Assembly: GCA_963575745.1 (NCBI GenBank)
Contig: CAUYUJ010016713.1
Span: forward strand, 197,001 to 261,000
Direction of reading: 5' to 3'
Length of the DNA stretch: 64,000 nucleotides
Source of the DNA: Prorocentrum cordatum
Lineage: Eukaryota > Sar > Dinophyceae > Prorocentrales > Prorocentraceae
The notes beneath the pieces were generated by a model that saw only the letters and a program-made list of their open reading frames with translations, did no database searches and was not told where the DNA came from. Numbering within the stretch: position 1 is the first letter of the stretch; the number at the start of each line of letters is the position of its first letter. The position numbers were made by a program, and so were the translations under genes. Shown in pieces: positions 28,231 through 38,049 of the stretch.

Positions 28231-28720
28231 AGATGACCCTCATGACGGCCCCCGACGGCTCATGATGGCCTCCAAGACGGCCAAGATGGACCAAGCCTCC
28301 AAGACGGCTTCAAAGTGGTCCCGGATCGCCTCGAGACGGCCCGACAGGCCCCCAAGACGCCTCAAGAAGGCTCCCCGATGCCCTCGAGGAGGGCGCGAAG
28401 CGGCCATAATCATGGATCGTCTTACAGTTGAAACAAAGTTTCGCGGTCTCGCTTTCTCGGGCTCTAGACATTCAAGAAGGCCACAGAGGCCTCAAAGATA
28501 GCCCAGAGACGGGCCAAAAAGCCCCCAAGAGGGCCCCGACGAGAGCCCCGAAGACGGTCCGAGAGGCCCCGAAGACGGCCCCCAAAAGGCCACACGACGC
28601 GCCAAGAGACTTCCCAGACGGCCTGAAGCGCTTCAAGAGACACGAAGACGGCCCCCACGACGGCCGTCGAAGGCGTTATACGGGCGAAGACGGCCCCGAA
28701 CGGCACCCAACAGGGCCCTA
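28230..28720. repeat. G-rich repeat family, reverse orientation
   Basis: AAGACGGCC, CAAGACGGCT, CCCCAAGAGGGCCCCGAC and related phrases recur about every 10-20 bases. This is the reverse complement of the TCTTGGGGCC family. Other reverse blocks are 27300-27370 and 53640-53830. Confidence 0.5.
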
Positions 28721-28738
28721 AGAGGCCGCTTCCGTTTT

Positions 28739-28842
28739 CTCCTCCTCCAAACGACATCCCTCTCCTCCTCGCTCCCCCTCCTCGCTCCCCCTCCTCCTCC
28801 TCCTCCTCCTCCTCCTCCTCCTCCTCCTCCTCCTCCTCCTCC
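28739..28842. repeat. (CCT)n array
   Basis: CCT run with an imperfect left half (CGCTCCCCCTCC twice) and a pure right half. Confidence 0.85.
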
Positions 28843-29052
28843 GTCCACCCCGTGCCAATGACCCCCCAGATTTCTTGGTTCTCGATGTGGTTGGGGACGC
28901 ACGGGGCAGCCTTTAAGGATCCCTGCTGGGGTCCGACGAGCACCCCGACCACGAGGGCCAGGGAGTGGGGGTCGGGGCGACAAAGGCTTAATTCGGCCAG
29001 CGCGTGCACGAAAGGAGCCTGCCATGGCTCGAGGCTGGGCCCGGGGATCCAG

Positions 29053-30170
29053 ATTTTTCTTCCGATGATCGGGATCAGAGTTTGGGTTATGGAGGCAAAG
29101 AGCTACGGACTCACGAAGTTCTCATGTAACACAGCCGGTCGTTTCGACAGGAGCGACCAGGCCACACGTAGTTGAGCAGCTCACTGCAGCAACCACCACG
29201 CAGGTGGCCAGTCTGTGTACCATGCTCACTGCTTGCCGCTGCTTAGCCTACGGGTCGGGGACTACGGACCACTGCACAGCAAGTTCGCGGTAGCCCCTGG
29301 CCCGCTGATTCGCCCGGATCAGCTTCCCATTCAGTATGCTGCCACCTCACGCACATTGCCTAAAGGGTCGGGGACTAAGGACCACTGCGTAGCAAGTTCA
29401 CAGTAGCCCCCGACCCGCTGATTCGACTGGATCAGCCTGCCAGCTGCCGCGCGCGCAGCCATCCTCCTGCACATCGCTATATCCGCCTGCCGCTGTTGCA
29501 GCTCTCGAGTCAGTGCGCGAGTATGTGAAGCACGATCGGGCATAGCAGAGCCTAAAACCACGGATGGGCCGGTACACCGACAATGGGGATGTCAATCTTA
29601 TGTTGTTCCCGGATTTTTCTTCCGATGATCGGGATCAGAGTTTGGGTTATGGAGGCAAAGAGCTACGGACTCACGAAGTTCGCATGTAACGCAGCCGGTC
29701 GTTTCGACAGGAGCGACCAGGTCACACGTAGTTGAGCAGCTCACTGCAGCAACCACCACGCAGGTGGCCAGTCTGTGTACCATGCTCACTGCTTGCCGCT
29801 GCTTAGCCTACGGGTCGGGGACTACGGACCACTGCACAGCAAGTTCGCGGTAGCCCCTGGCCCGCTGATTCGCCCGGATCAGCTTCCCATTCAGTATGCT
29901 GCCACCTCACGCACATTGCCTAAAGGGTCGGGGACTAAGGACCACGGCATAGCAAGTTCACAGTAGCCCCCGACCCGCTGATTCGACTGGATCAGCCTGC
30001 CAGCTGCCGCGCGCGCAGCCATCCTCCTGCACATCGCTATATCCGCCTGCCGCTGTTGCAGCTCTCGAGTCAGTGCGCGAGTATGTGAAGCACGATCGGG
30101 CATAGCAGAGCCTAAAACCACGGATAGGCCGGTTCACCGAAAATGGGGATGTCAATATTATGTTGTTCCC
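29053..30170. repeat. 560-bp tandem duplication
   Basis: 29053-29612 is repeated at 29613-30170 with few substitutions. Each copy contains a ~112-bp internal subrepeat (from 29247 and 29359: GGTCGGGGACTACGGACCAC and variants) and three hairpins with a TCGACAGG-like loop. A relative of the subrepeat lies at 31524-31597. Confidence 0.92.
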
Positions 30171-30177
30171 GTTTGCC

Positions 30178-30745
30178 CGCCATGCTCGACAACACACATG
30201 TCACGGAGTCGGTGCGCGGGCGATTTCCCGCCACTGCACACTCTCCTGAGCTCCCTGAGCGTGTCGTTCTTCTGACACGGCACTGGAGTGCGAGCGTGAG
30301 GTGAGGAATGAAACCCGTCTCAAATGCAACCGCTTGCCGTTGAGGTTGCGGTTGCTTGTAGGTCAGAGCCCATCGAAAGCCGACGGGCTGGCATCCCCCA
30401 AAAACGGGGGATCTGGCTGTCGCGGACCGCTGGCGGTCCCTAGTCGAAGCACGGGGTGTAAAGATAATTGCGCTTCCTGCCCGTTTTCGGGCTCCGGGGC
30501 AAGGCCTTGCTAGGCCGTGTCTAACGCCATTCAGCCATGCACGACAACACAAATGTCACGGAGTCGGTGCGCGGGCGATTTCCCGCCACTGCTTAGGAGA
30601 ACACTCTCCTGAGCTCCCTGAGCGTGTCGTTCTTCTGACCCGGCACTGGAGTGCGAGCGTGAGGTGAGGAATAAATCCCGTCTCAAATGCAACCGCTTGC
30701 TGTTGAGGTTGCGGTTGCTTGCTAGGCCGTGTCTAACGCCATTCG
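30178..30745. repeat. Tandem repeat, ~355-bp step, one copy with an insertion
   Basis: Copy 1 (about 30180-30358) and copy 2 (about 30536-30721) share GTCACGGAGTCGGTGCGCGG onward to GCAACCGCTTG...GCGGTTGC, itself an inverted repeat. Copy 2 carries an extra TTAGGAGA-type segment that makes an AGGAGA/TCTCCT hairpin. Copy 1 carries the 147-bp insertion at 30359-30505. Confidence 0.85.
30359..30505. mobile_element. 147-bp insertion flanked by CTTG
   Basis: Copy 1 reads CTTG-[147 bases]-CTTG-CTAGGCC, whereas the paralogue at 30718-30730 reads CTTG-CTAGGCC with one CTTG. The insert contains three perfect hairpins: ATCCCCC/GGGGGAT near 30393, GGACCGC/GCGGTCC near 30424, and GCCCG-TTTT-CGGGC near 30479. 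A small non-autonomous element with a 4-bp target duplication fits. A deletion in copy 2 between CTTG repeats is the alternative. Confidence 0.55.
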
Positions 30746-31930
30746 TTGTGCGTTTTATCTGTGCTGTGGCATTTCTGGGGTGGGCACTTGGTGCGGACAG
30801 TAAGCCTCGGCTCGGTCCCTCGACGTTGGAGTTTCCGCTTCGCTGAATAACCGCTCGAACATCCTCCTCCGCAGCTCGTTCCCTCTGTGAGGGAAGCCTC
30901 TATGTCGGAAGCCCTCTGCCTTGGGTTTCCTAAACAATGCTCGCAAGACGCTAACTCTACCATGCTTCTGCTGCCACTCGTCCTGCTGCCCTGACCAAGC
31001 AGAGGAAAAATAGCCACACTTTGTTGTGGCATCCTGGGGCCATCGCCAAGCGGGGATGGCAACCCAGAAAGCCGGTTTCATGTCGCTTTCGCGGTCTTGC
31101 TAAAAACTACGGCCGTCCAGACCTTTACGCGGGCCACTGGCATCAACATGCGACTGGAATGCTCACGGCATCCAACCTCGCAGGGGGAAGTCACCCTGAT
31201 GGAGCGACGCCCCGTTTGTGCCGCTATCGCGCGGCACAGGTGCTAGTATGTGCAGAGAGGCAGCCATCTTCACAAGGGGGTCCCCCCCGAAGTGGCACTC
31301 AGCACGCAAGCATCGCAGGCTGCCTGCATGGGCTGGGGCCCCTGCCGCTTTGCCACACCTACGCTGGGGCTACAGCTCCCAGCGTCTACCCGACCTGCCA
31401 GGGTCCCTGCGCTAAGTGCAAGAGCCCCTGAATTCAGCGGCGGGAAGCAATCGGGCCCACCTTGGGATCCGCTTCCTCCCCGGAGGGGAACCGGTGGGCA
31501 GTGCGCGCCAGGAGTCAAATTGCGGACCACTGCTGCGGCAAGTTCGCCCCCCCAATATGGGATGCCACCCCGTAGGAGCCCCGATTCGACAGGATCACTT
31601 TAAGGCATGGGGTGAAGAGGGGGTGGCGGCCAGCGAAATCGATAAAGAGGTGGAACATCGACGGGTGTTCCTCACTAAGCACCTCAGTATCGTGGCTATC
31701 CGTCATCCCCCAGCTTTAGTCTGCGCGGCGGACACCCGCATCGGCCAGACCCCGCCCCCCCTAGGGGCTGAGGTGCGAGTGCACGACCCGCTGACTAAGG
31801 ATACATCCGAGACAATCCTCCTCCGTCCATGTTCCCTATACATAATTATCTCCGTGTCGCACCCCCAAGCGTGTCGACAAGGCGGGCCGGGTGTTTTGCC
31901 TGAGACATCCCCACCGCTTATGATCCTGAA
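30746..31930. other. Unassigned stretch
   Basis: No gene or clear repeat is seen except a relative of the 29-kb subrepeat at 31524-31597 and the phrase GGCGGGCCGGGTGTTTTGCC near 31881. That phrase has a counterpart near 27737, upstream of the same kind of repeat unit. Confidence 0.4.
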
Positions 31931-32690
31931 TATGTTACTTCCAACAGCTTCACAAGTGCATGTGTCTCGCTTTAGCGCCGCTTCGCCCGAAAAGTTTGCA
32001 ACAATTTCACGGATGAGGGGGGGGCTCTTTACAAGATGTGGTTCCCGTTTTGATTCCTCGCACGTTCGCTTGAAGCGTAAGCAGCAGTTTCATTGATGGA
32101 AGGCGGCTTCTCTGCTACATGTGGCTCCTGCCTCGGCGCCGCGAGGATTCGTTTTAGAATTTTGAAACAGTTTCTCCAATTGATGTCGGTTCCATTTCCA
32201 AGTATGGCGCTTGCCTTCGCGCAGCGCACATGTGTCTCAAACTTTGCAGCAGCTTCGCGGATTGAGGCGGGGCTCATTTTAAAGATGCGGTTCTTGCCTT
32301 AGCGCCGCGCGCCGCGCATTCGTCTTAAACGTTTGCATCAATTTCACAGATGGCGGGGCGGGGGGGGGCGTTTTCAAAATGAGGCCCTCGCCCCATCGCC
32401 ACACACACTCGTCACATTCGTTTTATTCGTTTCAGTATTTTCACTAAGGGAAAAGGGAGAGCGTTTTCAAAATGGTGCCCTCGCATGAGCGACGCGCACA
32501 TCCGTCTTTAGAATTGCTTCACGACTTGAGGGCGGCTCATTTTCAACGTGGAGTTTTCGCCTCAGCGCCGCGCGCATTCGTTTCTGCGAAGCTTAGCAGG
32601 ACGGAGGACGGATCATTGCTCAAACATGGAATTATCGCTTGGGGCTTCGATGAGTTTGAAGACCTGGAACTTTCAGACATGTAGGGCTGC
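31930..32690. repeat. Tandem degenerate repeat, ~100-115 bp
   Basis: About seven units have the plan CAGCAATTTCACGGATGRGGGCGGGGCT, TTTCAAAATG, CTCGCCTCAGCGCCGCGC and GCATTCGTCTT (degenerate). One isolated unit is at 27780-27880. Confidence 0.65.
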
Positions 32691-32739
32691 AAGGATCCAT
32701 GCGGATCCATGGCGGCTCTTTTCCTAAGCCGGAGGGCGG

Positions 32740-32850
32740 GCCCGTGCCAGCAGACCCCGGTGCCAGCGCCCCCCAGCAACGGCGCCCCCCAGTACCGGCC
32801 CCCTTGTGCCGGCACCCCCCGCTGCCGGCGCCCCCTCTGCATCGGGCGTT
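32740..32850. repeat. Short CCCCC/GCCGGC minisatellite
   Basis: About six irregular units of the type GTGCCGGCACCCCC, 17-19 bases each. Confidence 0.7.
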
Positions 32851-33169
32851 CCCGACCCCAGCACAGGGAGGTTCTGGCACCAGGGGCTGCCGGCCAGCAC
32901 CAAGGCGTGCCGTGGAATTTGGCGAAAACCCCAGTTATCGGGCTCGCCCCCCCCCCCAAAGGATACCTAGTTTTGTCGGTTGTGCAGGTTTGGTGGGGAG
33001 CGCAGCGACCTCGAAGGTAGCGTTGTGTTCAACGGCGCGGCGGTATGCGCAACAGCGTGCTGGTTTGGATGCGCGTTGGTGACACGCGGGGGCTTGGAGT
33101 GGCAGGGGGAGACGACGAGGACGACGACAACGACGACGGCAACTTTCTGGACTTCGGTCCCGCTGGGGC

Positions 33170-34110
33170 TTTGGAAGTGTACACAAGCATTTTGGTGCAC
33201 CAGAGTTGTGGTCCACACGTATGCTGCTGAAGCAGTGACCGTGGTGCACAAAAGCGTCGCAGTGTGCACAGGCAGTGTGGTGTACACGGGCACGTGGCAT
33301 ACACGGCTGCTGTAGTGTACACAGGCATTGTGGTATACGCAAGTGCTGCTGTGCAAACGTGCGCTGCGGTGTACACCAACAGCTATAATATGCAAGATTG
33401 TCGTGGTGTTTACTAGACAGGCACTGTGGAGACATGGTCGGCCCCAAACGGGAGGATCGCACCCGAGGCCAGAAAAATCAATCATCACAAATAGCTCACA
33501 TATTGAATTTGATATGTTCGGGGCCTCGGCGATTTCCTGCAGGTGTACGGAAGCGCTGTGCCGCAAATGTTCGCCATGCTTTGTGGTGCACGCGACTCCG
33601 GTGATGTGCACAGGTATCGGCGTGTACACAGGCACTGTGGTGCACGCGGCTGGTGTAGTGTACACAGGCATGGTGGTGTACACAGGCACTGTTGTGTAGA
33701 CAGGCAGTGCGTTGTAAACAAGCAGCTGTGGTATGCGGTGTACACAGAAATGGTCCATGGTTGGCCCCAAACGGGGGGACCGATTACCCCGGGCCAGGAA
33801 AATCATTCACCACAAATATCTTACACGTTGAATTTGATACATTCGGGCCACCTGCGATTTTTCTGATTTGGGTCCCGTCGGGACCTTGGAGGTGCACGGA
33901 AGCGCTGTTGCGTAAATGTTCGCCATGCGTGGTTGTGCACGCGGCTCGTGTGGTATGCCCAAGCATCAGGGTGTACACTTGGTGCAAGCAGAAGCTGCTG
34001 CTGCAGCAGTCAATTGTGATGTACAAGAGCTTTGTGGCGCACGCATTTTTGGCAGTTTCCACAGGCATGGCGGTGCTGCACACTAGTGTGTTCATGATTC
34101 CGTGGCTACT
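33170..34110. repeat. GTGTACAC-rich higher-order repeat, ~330 bp
   Basis: The palindrome GTGTACAC with ACAGGCAYTGTGGT recurs every 18-24 bases. These runs alternate with a longer conserved block (from about 33440 and 33768: CCCAAACGGG, CCAGAAAAATCA, TTGAATTTGATA, GGAAGCGCTGT, ATGTTCGCCATGC), giving a ~330-bp higher-order period. Confidence 0.75.
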
Positions 34111-34398
34111 CTCAGCAATCCCATCCCGAGTATCCCAATGTTAGTTGCATGGACATATCCTTAGGCATTCTCAGACGGCGCCCGCATCGTCGCAGCACCA
34201 CTAACAGCATCGTCGCAGCATCGTTGGCAGCTGTAGTGGCCGCAGCACCTGTGCGCGCGGACATATGCAGGGCTGCCCACAGCGCGAAGGTTTGGTTATC
34301 GGCCAGCCCCCCCCCCCCAGGTCATCCTGGGTTATCGCCGATTGAATAACACCTGTTTTGGTCGTCGTCGCCTACTCCTCGTCCTCGTCTTCCTCACC

Positions 34399-34479
34399 TC
34401 CTCCGCTCCTCCTCCTCCTCCTCCTCCTCCTCCTCCTCCTCCTCCTCCTCCTCCTCCTCCTCCTCCTCCTCCTCCTCCT
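34399..34479. repeat. (CCT)n array
   Basis: Almost pure CCT. It is followed at 34575-34720 by a stretch rich in GAACCGAACC phrases. Confidence 0.85.
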
Positions 34480-34719
34480 ACCTCGCCTTCCTCCCCGTCC
34501 CCGTCGGGGCCGCCGAACCAGCTTGCCTGGAATCGAAACGAGTCGAAATGGGGTTGACCGAGATCGTCTCTGCATCGGTTCGAACCAGCCGAACCGGTCG
34601 GGAAAACAGCACCGAATCGTGCCGAACCGAACCAGTCTGTGACGTGAACCGAGCTGGTCTGCGACGCGAGCCGAAGCGGCCGAGTTTTACAGTGGGCACA
34701 TCGAGCGGAACCGAACCGC

Positions 34720-37200
34720 GGTTTTCTGCGATTCAAAAAGAGAGCCCAACAGAGGAGGGTTCCGAAGAAGTGGATCTGACAAGAACGCACGTGTTCTCAA
34801 AGGATGAGTGGCAATGCTTATTTCGGGGGGTTCTTTAGGGTGGTCTCGGAGCTCGCTTGGGGCGTCTTGGAAGCTCCTTGGGCCGTCTTGAGGCTAGCCT
34901 ATGTTTCTGAGGCCTCCTCGGCGGGCTGAAGCCCAGCGTGATCAAGCTTAGGCGGCATCCTGAACATGTTGGATGCGGAGATTCCTGTGGTCCTGGGGGT
35001 GCGTTGATGAAATCGTACCCCGTCGTAGCCCCACACTCCCACCCATCCCTCCCGGCTGAAACACGATGTTGGACCTTGGAGGAGGGGGACATGGGGAGGG
35101 AGACAGCCCATGGCAGCCAAATATCTCACACGCCTGATCACCCCCGACAAGAGGGGGTCGGCGGATAAGGACAAGGGATTCCTGAGGAAGAATGAAGGAG
35201 GAAGGCGAGGAGGAGGATGGAGAGGTGGGGGACTGCAGGGCAGCGACGTCAAATCAGCCATTTACGTAAGAGACAAGGGTCGAATGGTACTTGCCATCCT
35301 AGCAGTGACAGCCACTGCGTTGGCACCAGCGGCTCTTCACAGTCGTTGGTTGCCTCACAACATGCACTTGTTTGAAGAGCATGTCGCTGGTATCTACGTC
35401 TGGTGTCGATTCGCCATATTCGCCATGGCAGCATCAGATCATGCTTTCTTAAACGTGCTGACAGTACCACACCATATTCCAATGGTATCAGGACACGGGC
35501 CACCTTTGGCAGCTCAGCGGCTGAGAAGTAGCCTGCTCACTGGGGAGCCAGGGCCATAACGTCAGTTTCAGGGTGACGGGGCAGGAGGAGGGCGGGCGAG
35601 GGAGGAGGAAAAGGCAAGCTAGGTGCGTTCGCGTCATATCTGACGTCCAACCCCTCCCCCCCATCCCTTACCATGGCGTCGATATCCTTTCTACTCACAC
35701 AGTCGGATGTCGAGCGGGGCAATGATCGCGAGAGGATACGCGATGCATGGTAGACACGACATGGCATGGCGCAGAGGAGCACGGCAGAGCGTAGCATGCC
35801 ATAGCATGGCGTGGCATTGCGCAGTGAGGCATTGCATCACAAAGCTTTGCAACGCAAAGCATGGCATCGCACAGCGGCGCAGAACGCAGCACCGCACAGC
35901 ATGTCATGGCATGGCGCCGGGTTCCTTAGAGGGTAAGTGGATCGACGTCGAGAGGTCTGGGCCGGTCTGGAGTCGTGGCTCCATGCCTAGCTTCTTGGAC
36001 TCCCCGAAAAGTTCCACAGAAGGTGGGGCCGATGGAGAGTACCTGCTGGCTCTGCTTCCAACATCGCCTTCTCAAAGCAGAAACGGGGCTCCCGCTTGAT
36101 ACTTCCTGAAAACGACGACGCCCCTGCTTCCGCGGCCCAAAAATTCAACGAATCGACGCCGAATGTGTAATCTTTTCCTATGGTTTTTTCGGGGTGGCAT
36201 TTTCTAAATTTTTGGGCCTATCTGGAAGGACCGAAAACGCCCGCGCTGCAGCGGGATCACGATTTGGAACAACTAGAGGCGCAGAAATGGCGCCAGCGCT
36301 TCAGTGGGAGCAGCAATTTGAAAAGCAAACCCAAGCGAAAACCCATTTCCCGGGAACCCTGTGTGTAAAAAACAGTTCGCGGAGAGGGACCATATATCTT
36401 CCGGACGTCATCAGGGCAGAGAGGAGAGTAGCATTCATGTTGTGTAATTGTGGACGGGCGGGGGAGGGAAGGCGGAGGGAGGAGGGAGGATTTACAGAGG
36501 GAGGAGTAGGAGGGAGGAGGAGGGAGGGAGGAGGGGAGAGCAAGGAGGGAGGGAGGATGGAGGAGGAGAAGGGAGGAGGTGAAGAGGAGCGGATCGGATC
36601 GGCTGTCCGCGGAAGGACCGACAGGGCTGACGGCCGGGGGGTGCAGCACGAACTAGCACTACAGCCCATGGTGAGGGGGGGGGAGGAGGGAAAACGGGAG
36701 GAGGGAGGAGGAGAGTGCAGACAGCAGAGAAGGAGACAGGAGGAGACAGGGTGGGTATGAGGGGAGACGACCAGCTGGCGTGATTTCACACGCGGCAGTA
36801 CAATGTCCGACCTTCATTCCCGAAGGAGGTCCAAACGAATCCAGTCCCCAGAGCCTCTTTCGAGACTGGGCTCTGGAGTCTTTCTGGCACGGTAGCGCTG
36901 GCGAGGCAACGAACGAGCGAGGAGGGGGCCGAGGGGAAGCAGGAGGAAAAGCGGGGAGGAAGGAGTGGGACAGAGGGGGACGCTGCGCACGCCAGGGCTG
37001 GCCTCGACAGAGGGCCGACGTCGCCAAGCAGTCCCTCTGAGGATTGCGCCGGGGCCGTCGGCGCCGAGCAGCCGCATGGCGCGCCCTCAGATCAAGAGGA
37101 GGAGGAGGGGCGATGAGGGAGAGCAAGGAAAAGGAAGAGGAGGAGGAGGAGGAGGAGGACCAGCGCATTTGACTGAATGATGTCTTCGTCTGATTGCCCT
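34720..37200. other. Unassigned stretch with simple repeats
   Basis: Contains G-rich repeats at 34840-34900, a GGGGTCGGCGGAT box near 35153, a GCATG-rich tract at 35700-35910 and GGGAGGA purine tracts at 36440-36760 and 37090-37160. A 149-codon frame at 35110-35559 has no recognisable domain. No gene is called. Confidence 0.45.
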
Positions 37201-38000
37201 GGGCAGAGCTTGAATCACCTGACGCGTCTTTCGCATCTCGGACAAGCATATCGACAGTGATGGAGTTGGCCAAGCAGGGCTTGCTGCGCATACCGTTCTT
37301 GGGGTGGCGGCAAGTCTTGAAGCAGTGAGGGTTGCTGTCTTACCATTGCTGGGAGGGTGGCCAGGGCCTTCTGCTTTGAAAGCCTTGGCGAAGAATTCAC
37401 TGTAAGCACCGCACTGCGAACAAACGACGGCACAGCTTTCATTATCGAGTCGATCAAAAACGTATGTGTTGTGCCCTTTCCTGTTCTCGGAAAGTTGCGA
37501 GAGGGTGGCACAAACACCAGGCCACTTCAGTTTGTCTCTCTGGGCCTTGATGGCCTCTGTGCGGAATCCAGTTCGGCAGAGCTCGCACATCTAAATACGT
37601 ACCGTCGAACTCAACCCACAAATGGGACCCTCTGCTTTGTTGGTCGTCCTGAGGAGGAACGCCAAGCTCGGTCCAAGGACCCCCAGGAGGGGAAGAGGAG
37701 GAGGTGGGCAGCAGAAGACGGGCGAGCAAAGCGGCGCCCACCACAGGCTTGACAACTGGCTTGGAAGTAGACCTGCCGCAGGCCTCTCCTCCAGGCTTCG
37801 GTGCAATTGCTGGCCACGACGGTAGGCCATGCGCTAAAGCAACTAACAGTGAACGTGCCATTTTTGGCGTATTCCCGGAGTTCGTCTCCCGAGGGACCCC
37901 CACGCTTGAATGCAGCAGTTTTGGCGATTCTGTTGGCAACGTCATTTCCCATAGCTAGGAATTCTTCTTTGGACACTTTCGGGGATGGCTTCTAGTTTAT
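37200..38000 (-). pseudogene. LINE C-terminal fragment (RNase H end plus Cys motifs), minus strand
   Basis: Minus-strand pieces in two frames look like the end of a LINE ORF2. KEEFLAMGNDVANRIAKTAA (near 37970-37910) fits the last RNase H helix, where GNDxAD..AK is usual. CELCRTGFRTEAIKAQRDKL (near 37590) and CAVVCSQCGAYSEFFAK (near 37435) give paired cysteines like the terminal zinc motif. A frame change separates them. The RT part is absent. An unrelated LINE begins immediately to the right on the other strand. Confidence 0.5.
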
Positions 38001-38049
38001 GGCGCGCTCTAACTTTACAAGTGGTTGGAAGGGTATCCCGTGAGCATTA

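Noticed and set aside
29053-30745. tRNA or small-RNA gene cluster
   Set aside because: There are strong hairpins, but I could not fold a cloverleaf or find A/B-box sequences. They are kept as a structural finding only.
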